DNA of 64,000 nucleotides from Opisthorchis felineus (Eukaryota; Platyhelminthes; Trematoda; Opisthorchiida; Opisthorchiidae): the NCBI GenBank assembly GCA_004794785.1, contig SJOL01009480.1:280238-344237 (forward strand). The letters run 5' to 3'. The first letter of the stretch is position 1. Each line of letters begins with the position of its first letter. Of this stretch, positions 43,201 to 56,107 are shown piece after piece. The notes beneath the pieces were generated by a model that saw nothing but the letters and a program-made list of their open reading frames with translations, was not told the DNA's origin and made no database searches. Position numbers and translations under genes: made by a program.

Positions 43201-46084
43201 ATGTGTAGATTGGCCTCAAAGAGCCATAGTCTCTCTCTACACAAATTGTCCAGCAATTTGTCAACGTGCGGGCTGATTTGAATTGGCAATAAAAGTTCGG
43301 GTGGGTGCGCTGTTTGGCGCTGTTTCGTTGAACAGCCTATTTGTCCAGTGATCCACGGATGCATAGGAAACAACGGAGAGTTATTACACTCAAGAACCTC
43401 AAACCGCTCTATTAGGCGAAAAAAATTCGACAGCTAGGAACACTTTCTACCAGACTCTTCTAGCATGAATTCCAGATCAGAGAGCAAGGATGCTTTTAAC
43501 TGTTCTGTAACATTTCCTTAACTTCGGGCCTCATACCCCATCCAACATAGTGGGAGCACCGACATTGTGGGATGACTTCAAAATCACTATCGTACTTGAG
43601 GAGTAACGGGGAAACTTCACCGCTGACAAGATCACATACTGAACCGCTTCAAAAAATTACGCCTCATGAGCAAAAAAGGAAATTTATGCAACCCATAAGC
43701 TGTAACGCAAGCTTCCAGCATCGTTAACTGCATCTTCTGTTGGTCACACTGGAGAATTTTCGAAGGCCCTACTGGGAGACGTGTATTTACAATTTTACCT
43801 GGCGGGTTAAAACTGGTGTTTATAAAAAAGGTTTTGAGGCGAAGCTGGCTTGTGGTGGCCAAAGCCTAACGTTCATCTCACTGCCCTCCTCATCCGATGA
43901 CTGTTTTTACTCGATACCTTTCACTCTTCTGACAGTTTATTAGTGCCTTGCACACATGATTTCTCTCGCGCATCACATTTTCTGCCTTTTTGGTGGAGTG
44001 AAGGGCCAATGTACTCTGTACTGAATTGCAAGTGGTGCATGTAGGCTGAAACCTGGTGCAAACATTCGTCGATTTAGTTCACAAACCTTTGTCGGGCGCA
44101 CCTCAGGGTCCAATCAATTTTGCCCTATCCTAGCTTTCTATTCAGTTCTCTGTTGTTGTCTGTCGTGATTAATCAACAGGGAGCTTTATACACGTACGAA
44201 AGCTAACCCTTTTTGAAGACCATTTCTATTAAGGAGGATGTTCATATTAATTCTAAATGCTTCTTAGAGCTGCTGAACGTCCCTTCCCTTTGTGTGTACT
44301 GCATGAAAAGCCCGACCCCGAAAGCGCAATAGGAATTTCTGAAAAGTCCTAGGATGCGGAAACCAAATTTTTCATAGCATGTGTAGCTTCTTGTTACCTT
44401 TTTGACGCTTCAGGACTGCTTTAAGTTTTCAATATTTTAGAAAAAGTATTTGAAACGTCGGTTTGGTGCGTATTTCAATTTGAATTTATCACCTTAGCTC
44501 ACATGGTAAATCGATTCCCTGATGGCGTTTGCTTGCACAATTTTTGTTATTTTCACGGTCTCCTAAAACGATTCCCAGGATATACCTCGAACTTATTATT
44601 TAGCTACATTTTCTTTGCAGAGATCCTTTCGTTAATTAAAAAGTGTCCTAGTCAAGAAGCTGATACTATTGCGCAGAACAATTGGTGCGTGCGTCCAATT
44701 TTTTGGAAATGTAAGCTTATGTGTTGTGGCTACCACAACCATTGTGGCTTTTTCCCAACACTGGTGTTCAGTAAAACGGAGGGCACTTCCAGCTATATGG
44801 CAAGTGGCTTTTTGTTAGTTGCTGAAGATTTGCTCAGTAAGACAAAGCAAGCATCACCTCTCGCCGACGTTGTTTAGCTGTAAAAACCTGCCGCTCTTCA
44901 TTGTTGGACAACTGCGATGTAATTTGAGTTGATTTTAGCTACATGGAACGTAAAATTTCTTCGTACATGCACTTATGCTGTGAAACGTGAGTACCTCCAA
45001 ATTGTTTTGATTTACGTTGTTACTGACGGTGATCGTGATGCATTACGGTAACTTTGCATTCGCAGTGGGTGAGTTTCACGTGTGCAAAACGTTGGTATTG
45101 TTTGACTTCAACGCCTTGCGGCTATTCGATTACGTGGTAAATATGTATGCAATATAAATATCACCTCACTGCAGTTTAGAGATGCAAAACAACGCCTGAC
45201 ACCTAGCCCCATTGCAGCAAACTAATGACAGTTTCAGAATGGATGTTGATCGAGTGAAAAGCTACATTGTGACACCACCGTGCTTCCTGACCACGTTTGC
45301 CAGATGCGTACTTAGTAAGACTTACAAACTAATGCTTACATAAGTAATTCATATGTACGTTGTTATCTGAAAAACTTGGCACCGAAGAATGTTGAGTTTC
45401 AGTTCCGAACGTGCTTTCCTGACACCTGTAACTTGCTAATCAGGGGTCTATATGCGCCATTTTTGTAAAGGCAACCGACTTTATGAGTTTGTTACTAATA
45501 GTTCACTGTAAGCAATAGTACGCCCTATGTATTATCTTCTGTTGGAAAAAAGCATTGCTGTACTTCAATTTGCGGTACCCACTGTTAAGTTAGGGTAAAA
45601 CTAATATCAGAAAAAGAACTAGCCATTTAGGACGCTTAAAATCCCTGAAGTTTTGTTTGTTTTAATAAGTGTTGCCAACATGAAACTGCTCAAATGCACG
45701 TGCCAATGTTTTTATTCTCGTTCAACGTACTAGTCGTAAGGATTCAGAGTTACTTAACAGCAGCTCGGAGGCGAACGTTACGTCTGTTTGAATTGTCTTA
45801 TGACGCTTCGTTCTAAATTCATCAGCGGTTTACCTATACATATTCAGCAAAGCAGATTATGAAGCTTAGTAAACAGGTTTATATTTGCTGAAGATACGAT
45901 TAACAGATTCTAACTTCCTAGTAAAAATGCTTAGCAATTGTATGCATAGATATTTCGGCTAAATTCAACAAGTTAATTGCTTGTTAGTGAAATTTATGAG
46001 GTGCGACGTTTTTTATTGATAAAAACCCATGAATTCTCACGAGTTATTGTGTTTTCAGTTGTGGGGTTTTGCGGGATAGGCATT
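40256..46084. other. 5.8 kb without recognisable genes
   Basis: AT-rich sequence with short ORFs; the longest (44503-44877, 124 codons) has no recognisable domain. A faint RNase-H-like reading on the minus strand at 41519-41780 was too weak to call. No tandem repeats or RNA genes were seen. Confidence 0.4.
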
Positions 46085-46295
46085 TTGTTCATATTCCACC
46101 ACTCTCATCTGAACGGTCGTCCTCCAGTTCTGGCGTAATTATTCCGGTGAGTCCACACCAAAGGGAAGCACTGGACTCGAGTTTCGATCTTATTAGAGCT
46201 CATCAACAGTGCATCTCCAAAAACCGTGCCGGAATTTGAACTCCGGACATCTGACATGCGAGGTGAGCGTGCTACCACTACTCCATCAACGCACT
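46085..46295 (-). mobile_element. tRNA-Ala-like SINE, copy 1
   Basis: The minus strand begins with a tRNA-like head: an A-box region GGAGTAGTGGTAGCACGC, an anticodon-loop-like CTCGCAT and a B box GAGTTCAAATTC. It resembles metazoan tRNA-Ala. A body follows (gagtccagtgcttccctttgg, tgtggactcaccggaataat, gccagaactggaggacgacc). The body recurs on the plus strand at 56108-56205, which shows it is a dispersed element. The acceptor stem is not preserved, so it is not a tRNA gene. Ends are approximate and no target-site duplication was found. Confidence 0.65.
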
Positions 46296-46740
46296 TTGGA
46301 CGCATCTGAATTTTCACGTCTGAACAGGCGAACGTGTTCACGCTTGAGCGATGTGATTGGTGTGCCCGACTTGCACTGAGAAGTGAGCGAGTCTTGCACT
46401 GTTATTGCAAAAATTAGTTCTATTTTAACCACCCTCTGCCAGATGAAGGCATTTTTATCTCTAGAAGCTGGTTACATTCTGTTTTCTGTTTCCCATAGAA
46501 AACATAGCCTGTTTGAAACATGAACTTTTGTTTCATTCACCACTCTTGCGCCCACTTAGATGTCCGTTTTGTGTTCATCTGCTTCGGTTTCTGATAAACT
46601 GTGCCTCCCATTATTGCGGTAGTAATTTTTTGATTATTTTTTTACTGAATAGCAGTCATCATAACGAGTTGTATATTTGCTTTGAAGTCAAATATACTGT
46701 AAATCAATTCTCACCAGAGAACTCATTTGTGTAATTTTAT

Positions 46741-47325
46741 GGCGTTACGCGTGCCAAAGCAGTGCAATTCCGTCTATCAACTTCGACCAGTTTCAGTCAC
46801 TCAGGAGTATCGGGCTGATCTGGCTAGAAAGCTACTGGAAACGCAGAGGCATGAGGATGACGAAGATTGATTGGAGGTTGAATGGAGGCGAGTTGAAGAA
46901 GCCATGATCTCAGCTTTCAGAATTGTTTGTCTATGCCATCTTACTCGACAAAATAAACACTGAATATCATTGAGGTCAGCAGATCTTACTGCTGCCAGAA
47001 AGGCCATACCAGCAACTGGCGACTATAATGGAGCACGCAGATCCCTCAAACACCGGATAATCAAGAGCTTGAAGAATGACAGAAGAGGATAGTGGACTTC
47101 GAAGGCTCAGGAAATGGAGAAGGCTTTCGCTGCAGGCAACAGTCGCGCCCTGTTTCAACTGATTCGATCAGCCGGTCAAAAGTGGACGGGTGTCAGTGAG
47201 ACAATATGCGAAAAAGACAGAACAGCAATTCACTCCCTCAATCGCCGTCTTAAGCTGTGGGCTGAGCACTTCAAAGAACAGTTCAGCTTGTGGTGGTTAA
47301 TGGCTCTAAGGAGTCTCTACTGAAC
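46741..47325 (+). pseudogene. RTE-type LINE fragment (endonuclease-RT linker)
   Basis: Plus-strand frames give EYRADLARKLLETQ, LEVEWRRVEEAMISAFRIVC, ARKAIPATGDY and EMEKAFAAGNSRALFQLIRS, then RTAIHSLNRRLKLWAEHFKE. This is the same stretch as 10551-11260 of RTE copy A, with which it aligns almost without gaps. Stops (for example in DEDxLEVE and KHxIS) show it is dead. Both ends are abrupt; the right end breaks at about 47300. Confidence 0.8.
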
Positions 47326-47950
47326 AAAACAAACTATAAATGTGAGTCAGATATAATGTCACAAGGAGAACAATCCAGGGAAATCTTGACTCACAGTGCA
47401 CAAAAGGAAATTTCGAAGGTTCGTATTCCGTTGAAACACCACACCAAGAAGAGAAGGTTCTACTTTCCTGGTATAACAAACCTCCGGTAGTCGCGATATT
47501 AATCCACTGATGTGGGTGGATAGGTCCAGTGTTTGCAGCTAAACTTTTTATTCGCGTTAGGAATTATTTCTAGCCAATGGTATTCAACCGACAGTCACAA
47601 CAATAGTCACTCAGCGAAAGGCGAAATGTCCCGTTGAGCCCAAACAGCAGGGGCTTGTTTTGTATTTCATTTGAAAAACTGTACAATAATGTGATCAATA
47701 TTTACATGGAGAAAAGAAATGATATTGAGCATGGAAAATAGCAGTTTACAAGTGCTACAGAACTCCCCCCTCCCCCCAGAGCGTCAAATGGGGGAGCGTG
47801 ACGTCGACAACTGTCGCAATTGCTAGTCCTTAAAGCGTACAGAAAGTTTTTGATGTCGACCAGACCTTGTAAGCTAGGGTGTGTTGGTCGAAGGAGAGTT
47901 CGTATGACTATGTGACTGAGTAGCAGAGGGGTACGTGGTATATTCGTCAT
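47326..47950. other. No gene recognised
   Basis: Linker between the RTE fragment and the gypsy remnant. It contains a C-rich run (47767-47781). It may hold the decayed 3' internal region or LTR of the minus-strand gypsy element, but no second LTR is visible. Confidence 0.3.
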
Positions 47951-48740
47951 CTATAGTTGATTGAATATGTACATAAGCAACCTTCGACCGATCGATGCTG
48001 TTTTGCCGCCGTTACGATCAATGACAAAAGATTTGTCTTTTCGAGAAATCACTCGGAAAGAGCCTTCGTATGGTGGTAGCAATGGCTTTCTAAACGCATC
48101 AATGCGCACAAAAACAAAATCACATGTGGAAAGATCGGGGTGTACTTGGGTGGGCTTGGAGGTTTGTCGAGTTTGTGAAGAACGGAGGTCACGCACGTAT
48201 TGGCGAAGCCTGCAAGCGTAGGATTTGGGATCCGTTTCACCAGTAGTTGAACAGTCGACAATCATTTCACCTAGGATGCTTGATGTAGTGCCGAAAACAA
48301 GTTCGGAGACTGTGCAACGCAAGTCTTCTTTAACAGCATTGCGTATACGGAGACAAATGAGCTGGAGACAGTCCGACCAGTGTGTGATAGAGGAGGCGAT
48401 CAGCAACGCTTTGAGTTGTCGATGCAAGCGTTCAACCATGCCGTTGGCAGTCGGATGGCACGCGGTCATTCGGAAGTGATTCGTACCAAGTAACCGTTGA
48501 AGGTTGTGAGAAAGTGTTGACGTAATTGTGGATCCAATCAATGGTAGCGGATACACCAAATGTAGCAATCCAGTTGTCGACAAAAGTTCTGGCTACACTT
48601 TCAGCTGACGTGTCATTAATCACAGTGGCCCCGGACCAGCATGTGAAGTGGTGGGCACAAGTGAGGATGTGCGTGAAACCTCTGGACGATGGCAACGGCC
48701 CAACAAGGTCGATGTGGACGTCTGGCAGCGAATCAAGCAG
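47951..48740 (-). pseudogene. Gypsy remnant 2: integrase core and C-terminus
   Basis: The core begins with VHIDLVGPLPSSRGF (first catalytic Asp) and runs to IATFGVSATI. The T-D-R-G-x-Q-F block with the second Asp is garbled (DWIHNYVNTF) at a frameshift. A long frame (210 codons) then gives FRMTACHPTANGMVERLHRQ with the catalytic Glu, WSDCLQLICLRIRNAVKED, CTVSELVFGT and the C-terminal FVFVRIDAFRKPLLPPYEG, like the usual VFVR.DA.+.PL...Y.GPF+V. Confidence 0.85.
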
Positions 48741-48840
48741 CTAAAAAGCCAGGTGGAGAAATGGTATGTCGATGAATCTTGCTCTCCTGACAGTCAATAC
48801 ATTGCTTAGCCCAAGTACTGATCTCTTTTTGCATGTTTGG

Positions 48841-49449
48841 CTAAATGTATCTTGGTGACATGAGTTTGGCCGTAACCCGTATGCTCGGATGAGAGAGGGC
48901 GTGTAGGTTGTCAAATACAAGGCGTCTATATTTTTCAGGAACAAAAGGCCTTGGACGTCCTGTGGATATGTCACAAACGATAAGGCTATCAGATTTAAGG
49001 AGCGTTAATTTGACGAACTTGGGGGAAGTAAGGCTAGAAAAAGTCGGAAATTTGGGTTCCGACTGCTGAGCGAGGGCAATGGCTTGTAGATCGATAGGAG
49101 TCGCTGTGATCTGGTTTACCTCTATGCGAAGGAGGGTGTCGGCAACGACATTATCAGAACCTTCGATATGGCGCATGTCAGTTGTAAACGGGGAAATGAA
49201 ATCCAGGTGTCGGTTATCGCCCAGCGAATGTCTGTCTAGTGATGATCTCAGGGCGAAAACGAGAAGTTTGCGGCCAGTGCAAATAGTGAAATTTCTTCCC
49301 TCGAGGATGTGTTGAAAATGCTCGACAGCTAAGTAGATTGCTAGGAGTGCCGTACTAAAAGTACTGTACCATGATTGTGCAGGTTGCACTTTACGAGAAA
49401 AGAAGCAGAGTTCGGGTGTTTTTGCTGACCACCTGTTAAAGAACCGCAC
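48841..49449 (-). pseudogene. Gypsy remnant 2: RNase H and integrase zinc-binding region
   Basis: A 202-codon frame begins in RNase H (AKTPELCFFSRKV, STALLAIYLAVEHFQHILEG, LLVFALRSS). It crosses the linker (HIEGSDNVVADTLLRIE) and enters the integrase N-terminus with the HHCC-type histidines (NLHALSHPSIRVTAKLM). It stops at PRYI, just before the Cys pair (CIDCQ), which is in the next frame. Confidence 0.8.
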
Positions 49450-50290
49450 CGACAGCGGTTTGTGATGCGTCCGTTTTCAAAATAAGGTGACAATAAGAAC
49501 TGGGGTTCAAATGGCCCAGAGTGGTGACTTTCAAAAGAATGGCTTTGGTGGAGTTGAAAGAGGTGATAGCTTCGTCAGTGAGTTGTAACCTTTTGGTGTT
49601 TGCATTGAGCAAGTCGGTCAGTGTCACTAGAATCTCTGAGCAATGTAGAATAAATCTGTGGTAGTAGTCAGCCATACCCAAAATCGATGAAGGCTTCGGT
49701 TGACTGAGGTAGGGGATAGTCAGAAATGGCATTGGTTTTTTCTGGCAGTGGCCGGATCCCTTCGGGGTTAATGCGACAGCCGAAGAGATCAAGCTGACCT
49801 GCTGCAAAAACACACTTTTTGGAACCGTTCGAAGACAGCTTGTAAGTGTAATGCGTGTTCTTCGATCATTATGCTTGCCACCAAGACATCGCCAGTGTAG
49901 AAGAAAACGTTGTCTAAACCATGCAGTAACTGATCTATGAAGCGTTGGAACGTTTGAGCTGCGTTCCACAGACCGAAAGTCATGCGTATGCATTCGACTA
50001 GATCGAATGGTGTGGTAATCCCCGTTTTGGGAATGTCGTCGGGGGCAACTGGAATATGGTAATACGCGCAAACGTGATCTAATTTAGAGAAAATAGTTTT
50101 ACCCTTCAATTCCAGCGCAAAATTGTGAATATGTTCTATCAGGTAACGGTCAGGGACGATACGACGATTGGGTGCTCGGTGGTCACTAGTGGATTTTTTA
50201 GGGACCAACAGTAGGGTAGAAGGCCAACAAGACTTTGAAAGCCGAATTATTCCGTTTACTTCTATTTCTGTACCGACAAATTTCTACCCG
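49420..50290 (-). pseudogene. Gypsy remnant 2: reverse transcriptase
   Basis: Motifs are [56 protein letters not shown] (motif A), [20 protein letters not shown] and [11 protein letters not shown]. The catalytic Y-I-D-D box is YTGD (49888-49899), so the first Asp is lost. The thumb (RINPEGIRPLPEK) and the start of RNase H follow in other frames. Confidence 0.85.
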
Positions 50291-52284
50291 AAACTAGGTA
50301 TGTGCAGTGATTAACTACGGTAATGTGCCTCAGCAAGTTCTATAAATGTGTCCCAAGTTGAGTGCATGACACGGGCTTAGGTAATATTTCTACCATTATG
50401 CAGGAGAATGATGGCTACTTCGGTGTTAGAGTCTAACTTGGTTGGTCCGAAGCCTTTATTAAAACACGCGAGTCAGGTTACTTGAGATGGAATTTTGGGG
50501 CTGTCACCCAAGGCTAAACGAGACTAATTATGTGGTGTCGTTTGCAGCAGTATCCTCCAAATATCTACTGCAACTCCGTTGAGACTGCACGTGTTCGGCT
50601 TTATTCATATGATAGCGAAGCTGGAGCCTGTTGGGTTGATTCAGCAGCCCTCTTGAAACAAGATGCAACATCTGACCGCGATTTACACAGCACAACGATT
50701 TTCAATCACATCTTCATCCTGTCATTTTTGTCAACTATTCCTCATGAGGTTTCAGCTGGTCGTATGAGATATGCTCGGCAGGATTAGTTCGGAAATTCAG
50801 CACATGAAATGGGACATAATTTCAAACGTACCTTAGTCACGCCATGGCAAATGCTGCCCGAGCCTAAACCTTGTAAAACTTCTAGCCGTCTAACAGGTAG
50901 TTCATACATTTACTGATGTGAACAAAAGATGGCAACAATAAGCCTTTACTCGCGGGTGCATTTGATAGCCTAGCTCTTGTCATGACTCTGGGATTGTCCA
51001 CAGCCCTGGGCTTGTTGATTCTATAAGCTCTGTTACTGCTACATCAGTGTATGAATCTGACCACTTCTACCTCAGTTTACCAGTCCTCTGTCGTACAACC
51101 GATGGTGGTGTCTCGTCAACACCGACCACACAATGTGTAGCTTGATGGAATCATTTAGCCGAACCTGCTTTTGATACACGGAATATCGGGTCCAATGAGG
51201 CGCCAAATGGCCGGTTATGCGGCTGGACGTGTTTGTCCTCACCGGGTGAGCCAAATTGACAGCTTTACAACGTGATAAACGCCTGTTTCAACCACAGACA
51301 ACTCGTAAATCAGGTATATCTGTCTATTTTATTGCTGGCTATTGGCCGTGGGCTTTCTGGTCCTTCAGGCTACATGGTTTTACTGGTACTCCAGAAACGT
51401 GCACCAGTTTTCGGGGAAACCCTCGCAATCTGAAAGTTGCAGCTGCCCGCAACAGCCAGAGGACCAACTAAACGGACGGGTATATAATTTAGGCTTGCCC
51501 CTTGACTCAACATTAGTGCTTCAGGCGCTGGCGTCCATGCTATCGAGTCTTCTGGTAATCACCACCTTGGAGATTTTAAGGATGCCGCATTTTCCACCTG
51601 TATTTAGTGCACATTAAATAAAACCAGAGGAATATCACCCGGCAGTTGGCTTGCGAACAACTACGATACAGTATATAAGCATTTAAAGTAGCTAACCCCT
51701 CACTATGGGTTTTGCTCCGAGTCACTGTGTAGCGTAGAATAGCCTACAAAATTAAGGTTATCATAGCTCTCGCTGACCTGCAGCAAGTTAGCCATTTTAT
51801 CCAATATCCTGCCAGAATAGAACGCCCTGATTAGCTTAGAAGCTATTTGTTCGCATATATTTTCAAGTCAAGACACTCCTTTCAATAAAAGCAAAGGGAT
51901 CTTTGAACGAGGGCTCTTGCCCTGTACTGACTACTGCGTCGTCCGTTTCCGCCCATCTTTTTGTGGGGAACGTGGAGGCCTTGAACTATCATAGGTAGAT
52001 GCAACATGTAGTTCACTTTATGCAAGCGGTCAGAGCGACTCAGAATCAAACGTCAACTATCCATTTACGAGGCAAGGTCTTTGAAGCCATCCGCTATCCC
52101 TCTCATAAGCCATAGGCCACAGAACAGCAGAACAATAAGAACCTGAAACATATCATGTGGTCTTTTGAACCAGTCAAGCAGAATCCTGGTTTTACTGTAT
52201 GGTGCACTATCTGCATACCCCAACGCTACTGAACAGCGAGCTTATATAACCCCTACAACAATGCGGCAGAAATGAAAAGCACAC
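50291..52284. other. 2 kb without recognisable genes
   Basis: Short ORFs only. The first 200 bp may be the decayed region upstream of the RT of gypsy remnant 2. No repeat or RNA gene was identified. Confidence 0.35.
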
Positions 52285-52920
52285 TTAAATTGAACGTGCT
52301 GTGCTGCCGCTTTTTTCGTCATGCGGTTTAATCTGTGGACTTCGAGGTAACGGGGTGGAGTAAGGGTCCATGACAGTGAGCCTGAGGAATCGGGTGGGGG
52401 GGGGGCGGGGAGTATTTTGAAAAATACACACATGGAGGAAATGGATAAACAGTGAGAACGGCAAAATTTTGGTTTGGAAAATGTTGGAGAGGTGAAAGCA
52501 AGGTTGGGGCAGTAGAGTAATTTCGATGAGTAGTAGTAGCGGGCTGGGCTGATAAGCTGGTTGGGTCCATGAAAGGACCAAGGTTTTCAGTTAGATCAAG
52601 GGGACTGGTAGGCCCTGGATTGGATACCGCCTGAATCTGAACAAGTAGGGCAACGAGTCATCATTACGAGTGATCCAGGAGTGTACTGACTAGATGCCTC
52701 ACATATCGCTTTGTTGCCTCCACCAACCGAGGCTGCATTAGGTGATACTGACTGATTCGTGCAAAATACACTAGATCTGCTGCTCCACTTGTTGTCTGTT
52801 CCAGACAGCTTCATTCGCATTCGCACTCTTGATTCTTTAGGTGAGATGGTTCTTCCAGGAGTTACAATTTGGTTTTGGGACATCCGATTCCATTGGGGCA
52901 CAACCAACTAAATGACTGAA
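52285..52920 (-). other. Open-frame stretch, possibly LINE ORF1-like
   Basis: Two consecutive minus-strand frames (103 and 80-98 codons) have biased content. The first is Ser/Thr/Arg-rich with a CPTC pair. The second is Pro-rich (SLSAQPATTTHRN, PPCVYFSKYSPPPPHP). The Pro-rich part resembles in style the ORF1-to-endonuclease junction of the CR1-like element at 34640-34960, but I see no clear residue match. A G run (GGGTG10CGGGG) lies at 52392-52410. Confidence 0.25.
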
Positions 52921-53944
52921 TGAGTATCTGGGTGAGGTTAAAGGATTACTCATAGGTACCGGTCAGGGCCAGTATCTGGCATCAGTCTCCCAACAGACCT
53001 GTGGCATGTTCAAAACGAAGCAGCCAGCGTTGCTTGCCAAATATGCAGCGCCACTAAAAATAGGTTATATGCATGCCTTGCTTGTCCCTGCGGTCGGATC
53101 TGATTGACGAAAATACATTCAAATTTAGTTTTCCTAATTTGATAGCATGAAATCTAAGGCATTTCGCGGTAGTAAGTTCGGGATTTTGGCCTTCCCAAAG
53201 ATGCGTTTGAATCGGACTATTAGCCCCTCGTAGTAGCTGTTCGTATCAGCTTTTCCCGCAGTGAAGGCCAACGTCCGCTATTTACGTAAACGTAGTGGCA
53301 TAGGAGAGAATACGCAAGGTCGGAATGCCCATACTTAGGTAAGGGCTATCGGGTTTTGTTAAACTGCCGAGGGAAGCTGTTGTGATTTGGTACGTTCCTC
53401 TATTTTTAAGTCACCGACTAAATGCTGAGACAAGTTTGCAGGTGTTTTTACGCACTCTTATATGAACGGCCAGAATCGATTGCGCGTTGAAACTCTGGCT
53501 TCTAGTCTGATTCTCATCTGCTGTGGTAAACGGAAAGCATGCACCGAGGTGATCCAAATGGCTGCGCTTTCCTGGCCTGTATGGTGACCGAGATTCCGTC
53601 TTGTCAAATTGCATGGGACCAGTCAGCTAGCGCTAGCTTTTCACAACCGAGTGCAGGTGATCTATATGTGATTCGAACATACCAAAGGGTGACGGCATTT
53701 GCTACGTGTTCTACTGGCTAGTGATAACTGCTCCACTGCTGAATGGTGGCCAGAGTTGCCACTGAATTTAGTGAGAGAACTAAACACAAACCAGCAGCAC
53801 ACCAGCCTGCAGGACAGTCGCAGTGTGCCTCGTAACTGGCCGGACTAGTTAGCCTTTCTAAAGCAATATTTCACGATGCAGGGATGCCAATGGTATTTCT
53901 ACTAGGCTGTGAAAGATACTACTAGTCCTGTAATAATATAACAT
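52921..53944. other. No gene recognised
   Basis: About 1 kb with short ORFs on both strands (for example 53539-53721) and no recognisable domain or repeat. Confidence 0.3.
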
Positions 53945-54150
53945 TAGTAATAGTAATAATAACGTTTATTCGCATACAGTGTGTATCCTATCATGGGACA
54001 TGACCATGTTTGCACACAAAAACGTGGCGTAAGGGACGCCAGCCTGGGGCTCTATAATTTCAGTTAACTGAGGCAGTCATAAAAATGGCATGGGCACATG
54101 AAAAAATTGGCCCAATAAAGTCACTGCAATGCCAAAATGGAGGATACCGA
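53945..54150 (-). mobile_element. LINE 3' end (CR1-like tail)
   Basis: On the minus strand the sequence ends with gcgaataaacgttattattactatta, an AATAAA signal followed by an A/T trinucleotide tail. It parallels the end of CR1-like copy 1 (gggaataaacattatcattatca) at 27779-27805. The upstream body (54000-54150) is not clearly alignable to copy 1, so it may be a related subfamily. The right boundary is a guess. Confidence 0.5.
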
Positions 54151-56107
54151 TACAAGCGCAAAATACAGCGAACATGGAAATGCCATTGCCAGCATTTTGT
54201 AACCGGTAAGAACTTGAAATTTGGATGACGGAATAGACATCAGTAATTCATACTGTAAGTAGAAATTGGCTGTTAATAACTAGAAGCTGCAACTGTTGCA
54301 GAAGTATGGTGACCTTGAGCAGTTGGGATGCTATCTAAAGATCCAAATGACTCGTTGGAACACTAGCCAAGACGGGCTTACGTACTTGTACTCGGCTGAT
54401 GAGTTCATCTCACACTGAAATAATCTGTCAAATCAAGGAAAGGGCTGTGTGAAAAGAGTCGCCAGCGGTGATTACTTAGCAAAGATATTGGCCACATGTT
54501 TAAATCGCTTCGAATTTAACGGCGGTGTGCACATAAAATCAGAGAACTTTGTTTTTTGCTTGGATTGCTTTTATGGAGGAATATCAGAAGACTCCCGGCA
54601 CCCACTGTGAGTGAAATGTTCGGGCGCATGCTTTCGGGACTGACGCGCACTGAAAGCGGGTGTCTTCCGAAAACCTCTTACCAGCTGCATAAGATAAGGA
54701 TTTACCGTATAAGACAAATGAGGTTATTTAGTGGATCGGTGGGTAGCATAAGAAAGTTTGACTTCTGAATTAAGAAGTGGATACGTGAATCAAGCAGAGA
54801 GTGTTCGTATAACGCAAGACACAGCGACAAGCGGGTGACAAATTCAGTTTTGCTATTTACTCCGCTTCTAAATAAACAATATGGTGGTATATTGGTTAAC
54901 ATTCAGACCACACAGGTGTGGTTTCATGCAGCAATACAGACGAGGTAATTAACTGGAACTTGATAATTACTGTGATGTACACTATCACCTCACCCTGTCC
55001 TTCAGAAAGATTTTTCAAGAAAGTACTTTGTACTACACTGTCGACTATATACTCTTGGGTCCATGAAGGAAGCTTCTGTAGAAGGGACCGGTTGGTGTGC
55101 CACCAGTGACAGCGATATTAGATGTCCAAATTTTTGGCATAGTGATAAATCCTAGTGAGACACAGAGTTTTTTTTCACCCCGATGCTTTCATTTGGCGGT
55201 AGATAAGCGCAAATGTTCACGGTCTGTCAGACTGAAAGACGTTCTTCAGTCTGGTAGACTTCACCCAACCAGTCGTTTCTGCTGGCACTGCTTCTGAAGT
55301 ATTAGAACCGTGAGTGGTTCCATTTTGCCCGCCAATTAGCCATTAGTTTAGGTATTGTAGCTATTTTTAGTGCTTACGCTTCAGTTGTTTAGACTATTTG
55401 CTGACTATTCTATCGCCAGTTTTTGAGTTCGAGTGTACCATAACATCTAATCCGATTTTCTACTCAAGGGTGTAGACTAATCACGTACACTTTTGTGCTT
55501 CCAGTTTGATGACTGGGAATGAACTGATGGTCACTTTACCATTGATGACTTTCGTCTCACAACATCTCGAGCAAGTACGACGAGGCTGTATGTTCAGTTA
55601 CCGTTAAAATTGTCGTATTATAAGTATTTAAGCATAATCCATGCAAGCCCTTCATTACCGTTTTCTCAGCATTAACCCCCTGCGTCCAAAAGTTCGCGCA
55701 ACGCCAGACCACAAAAATATTATTTTCCATTTCACACACAGGTGCAGAAATACAGGCGGTGCATTTAGTGGTGTCCAGGTGCACAGTGAGCACTCTGCCA
55801 ATCAGTCATGTATTACGGAACGGTGCGATGTACGACTAGTAACTAGAACATCAAGAAAACCAACTGCTCTAGAGGCTCCCGAAGTTCTTGGTCTCGATAA
55901 TTCCCCAAATAGCTAGAATGCCTTTGCAGTGCTTCCTAATTTTCTTTCACAGATTGGCCTCGCTTACAGTGTACACTTTTGCCCGAAATGGTATTGATAG
56001 GTACAGAAATCTCCCCCAGGACACCTGGAAATACATTTGCGACAACCTTATCAACTCCAGAGGTATCTTAGAATGAGACGTCTACAGATCCCTGGCGCCT
56101 ATTCTCC
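54151..56107. other. 2 kb without recognisable genes
   Basis: Short ORFs only, no domains, tandem repeats or RNA genes. A hammerhead-like string near 54394 was examined and dismissed. Confidence 0.35.

Larger units (their letters stand above)
47951..50290 (-). mobile_element. Ty3/gypsy LTR retrotransposon pol remnant 2
   Basis: The minus strand carries RT, RNase H and integrase in order over 2.3 kb, in several frames. Its lineage differs from remnant 1: the RT has [20 protein letters not shown] and the integrase VHIDLVGPLPSSRGFTHILT. No LTRs or gag are recognised. The C-terminus ends at a stop (47951-47953) after LLMYIFNQL. Confidence 0.82.

Noticed and set aside
44621..44710. Possible 90-bp internal exon (acceptor ttctttgcag, donor GTAAGC)
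   Set aside because: The splice signals are good, but the 30 encoded residues match nothing known and no partner exons are visible; such pairs occur by chance in AT-rich DNA.
46205..46295. Functional tRNA-Ala gene on the minus strand
   Set aside because: The head resembles tRNA-Ala with a CGC-like anticodon loop, but the anticodon and acceptor stems pair poorly and the sequence runs into a body that recurs elsewhere, so it is a SINE head.
54385..54430. Hammerhead ribozyme-like string (CTGATGA...GAAA)
   Set aside because: The conserved core words are present at about the right spacing, but the bases between them do not form a stem II and the flanks do not pair as stems I and III.
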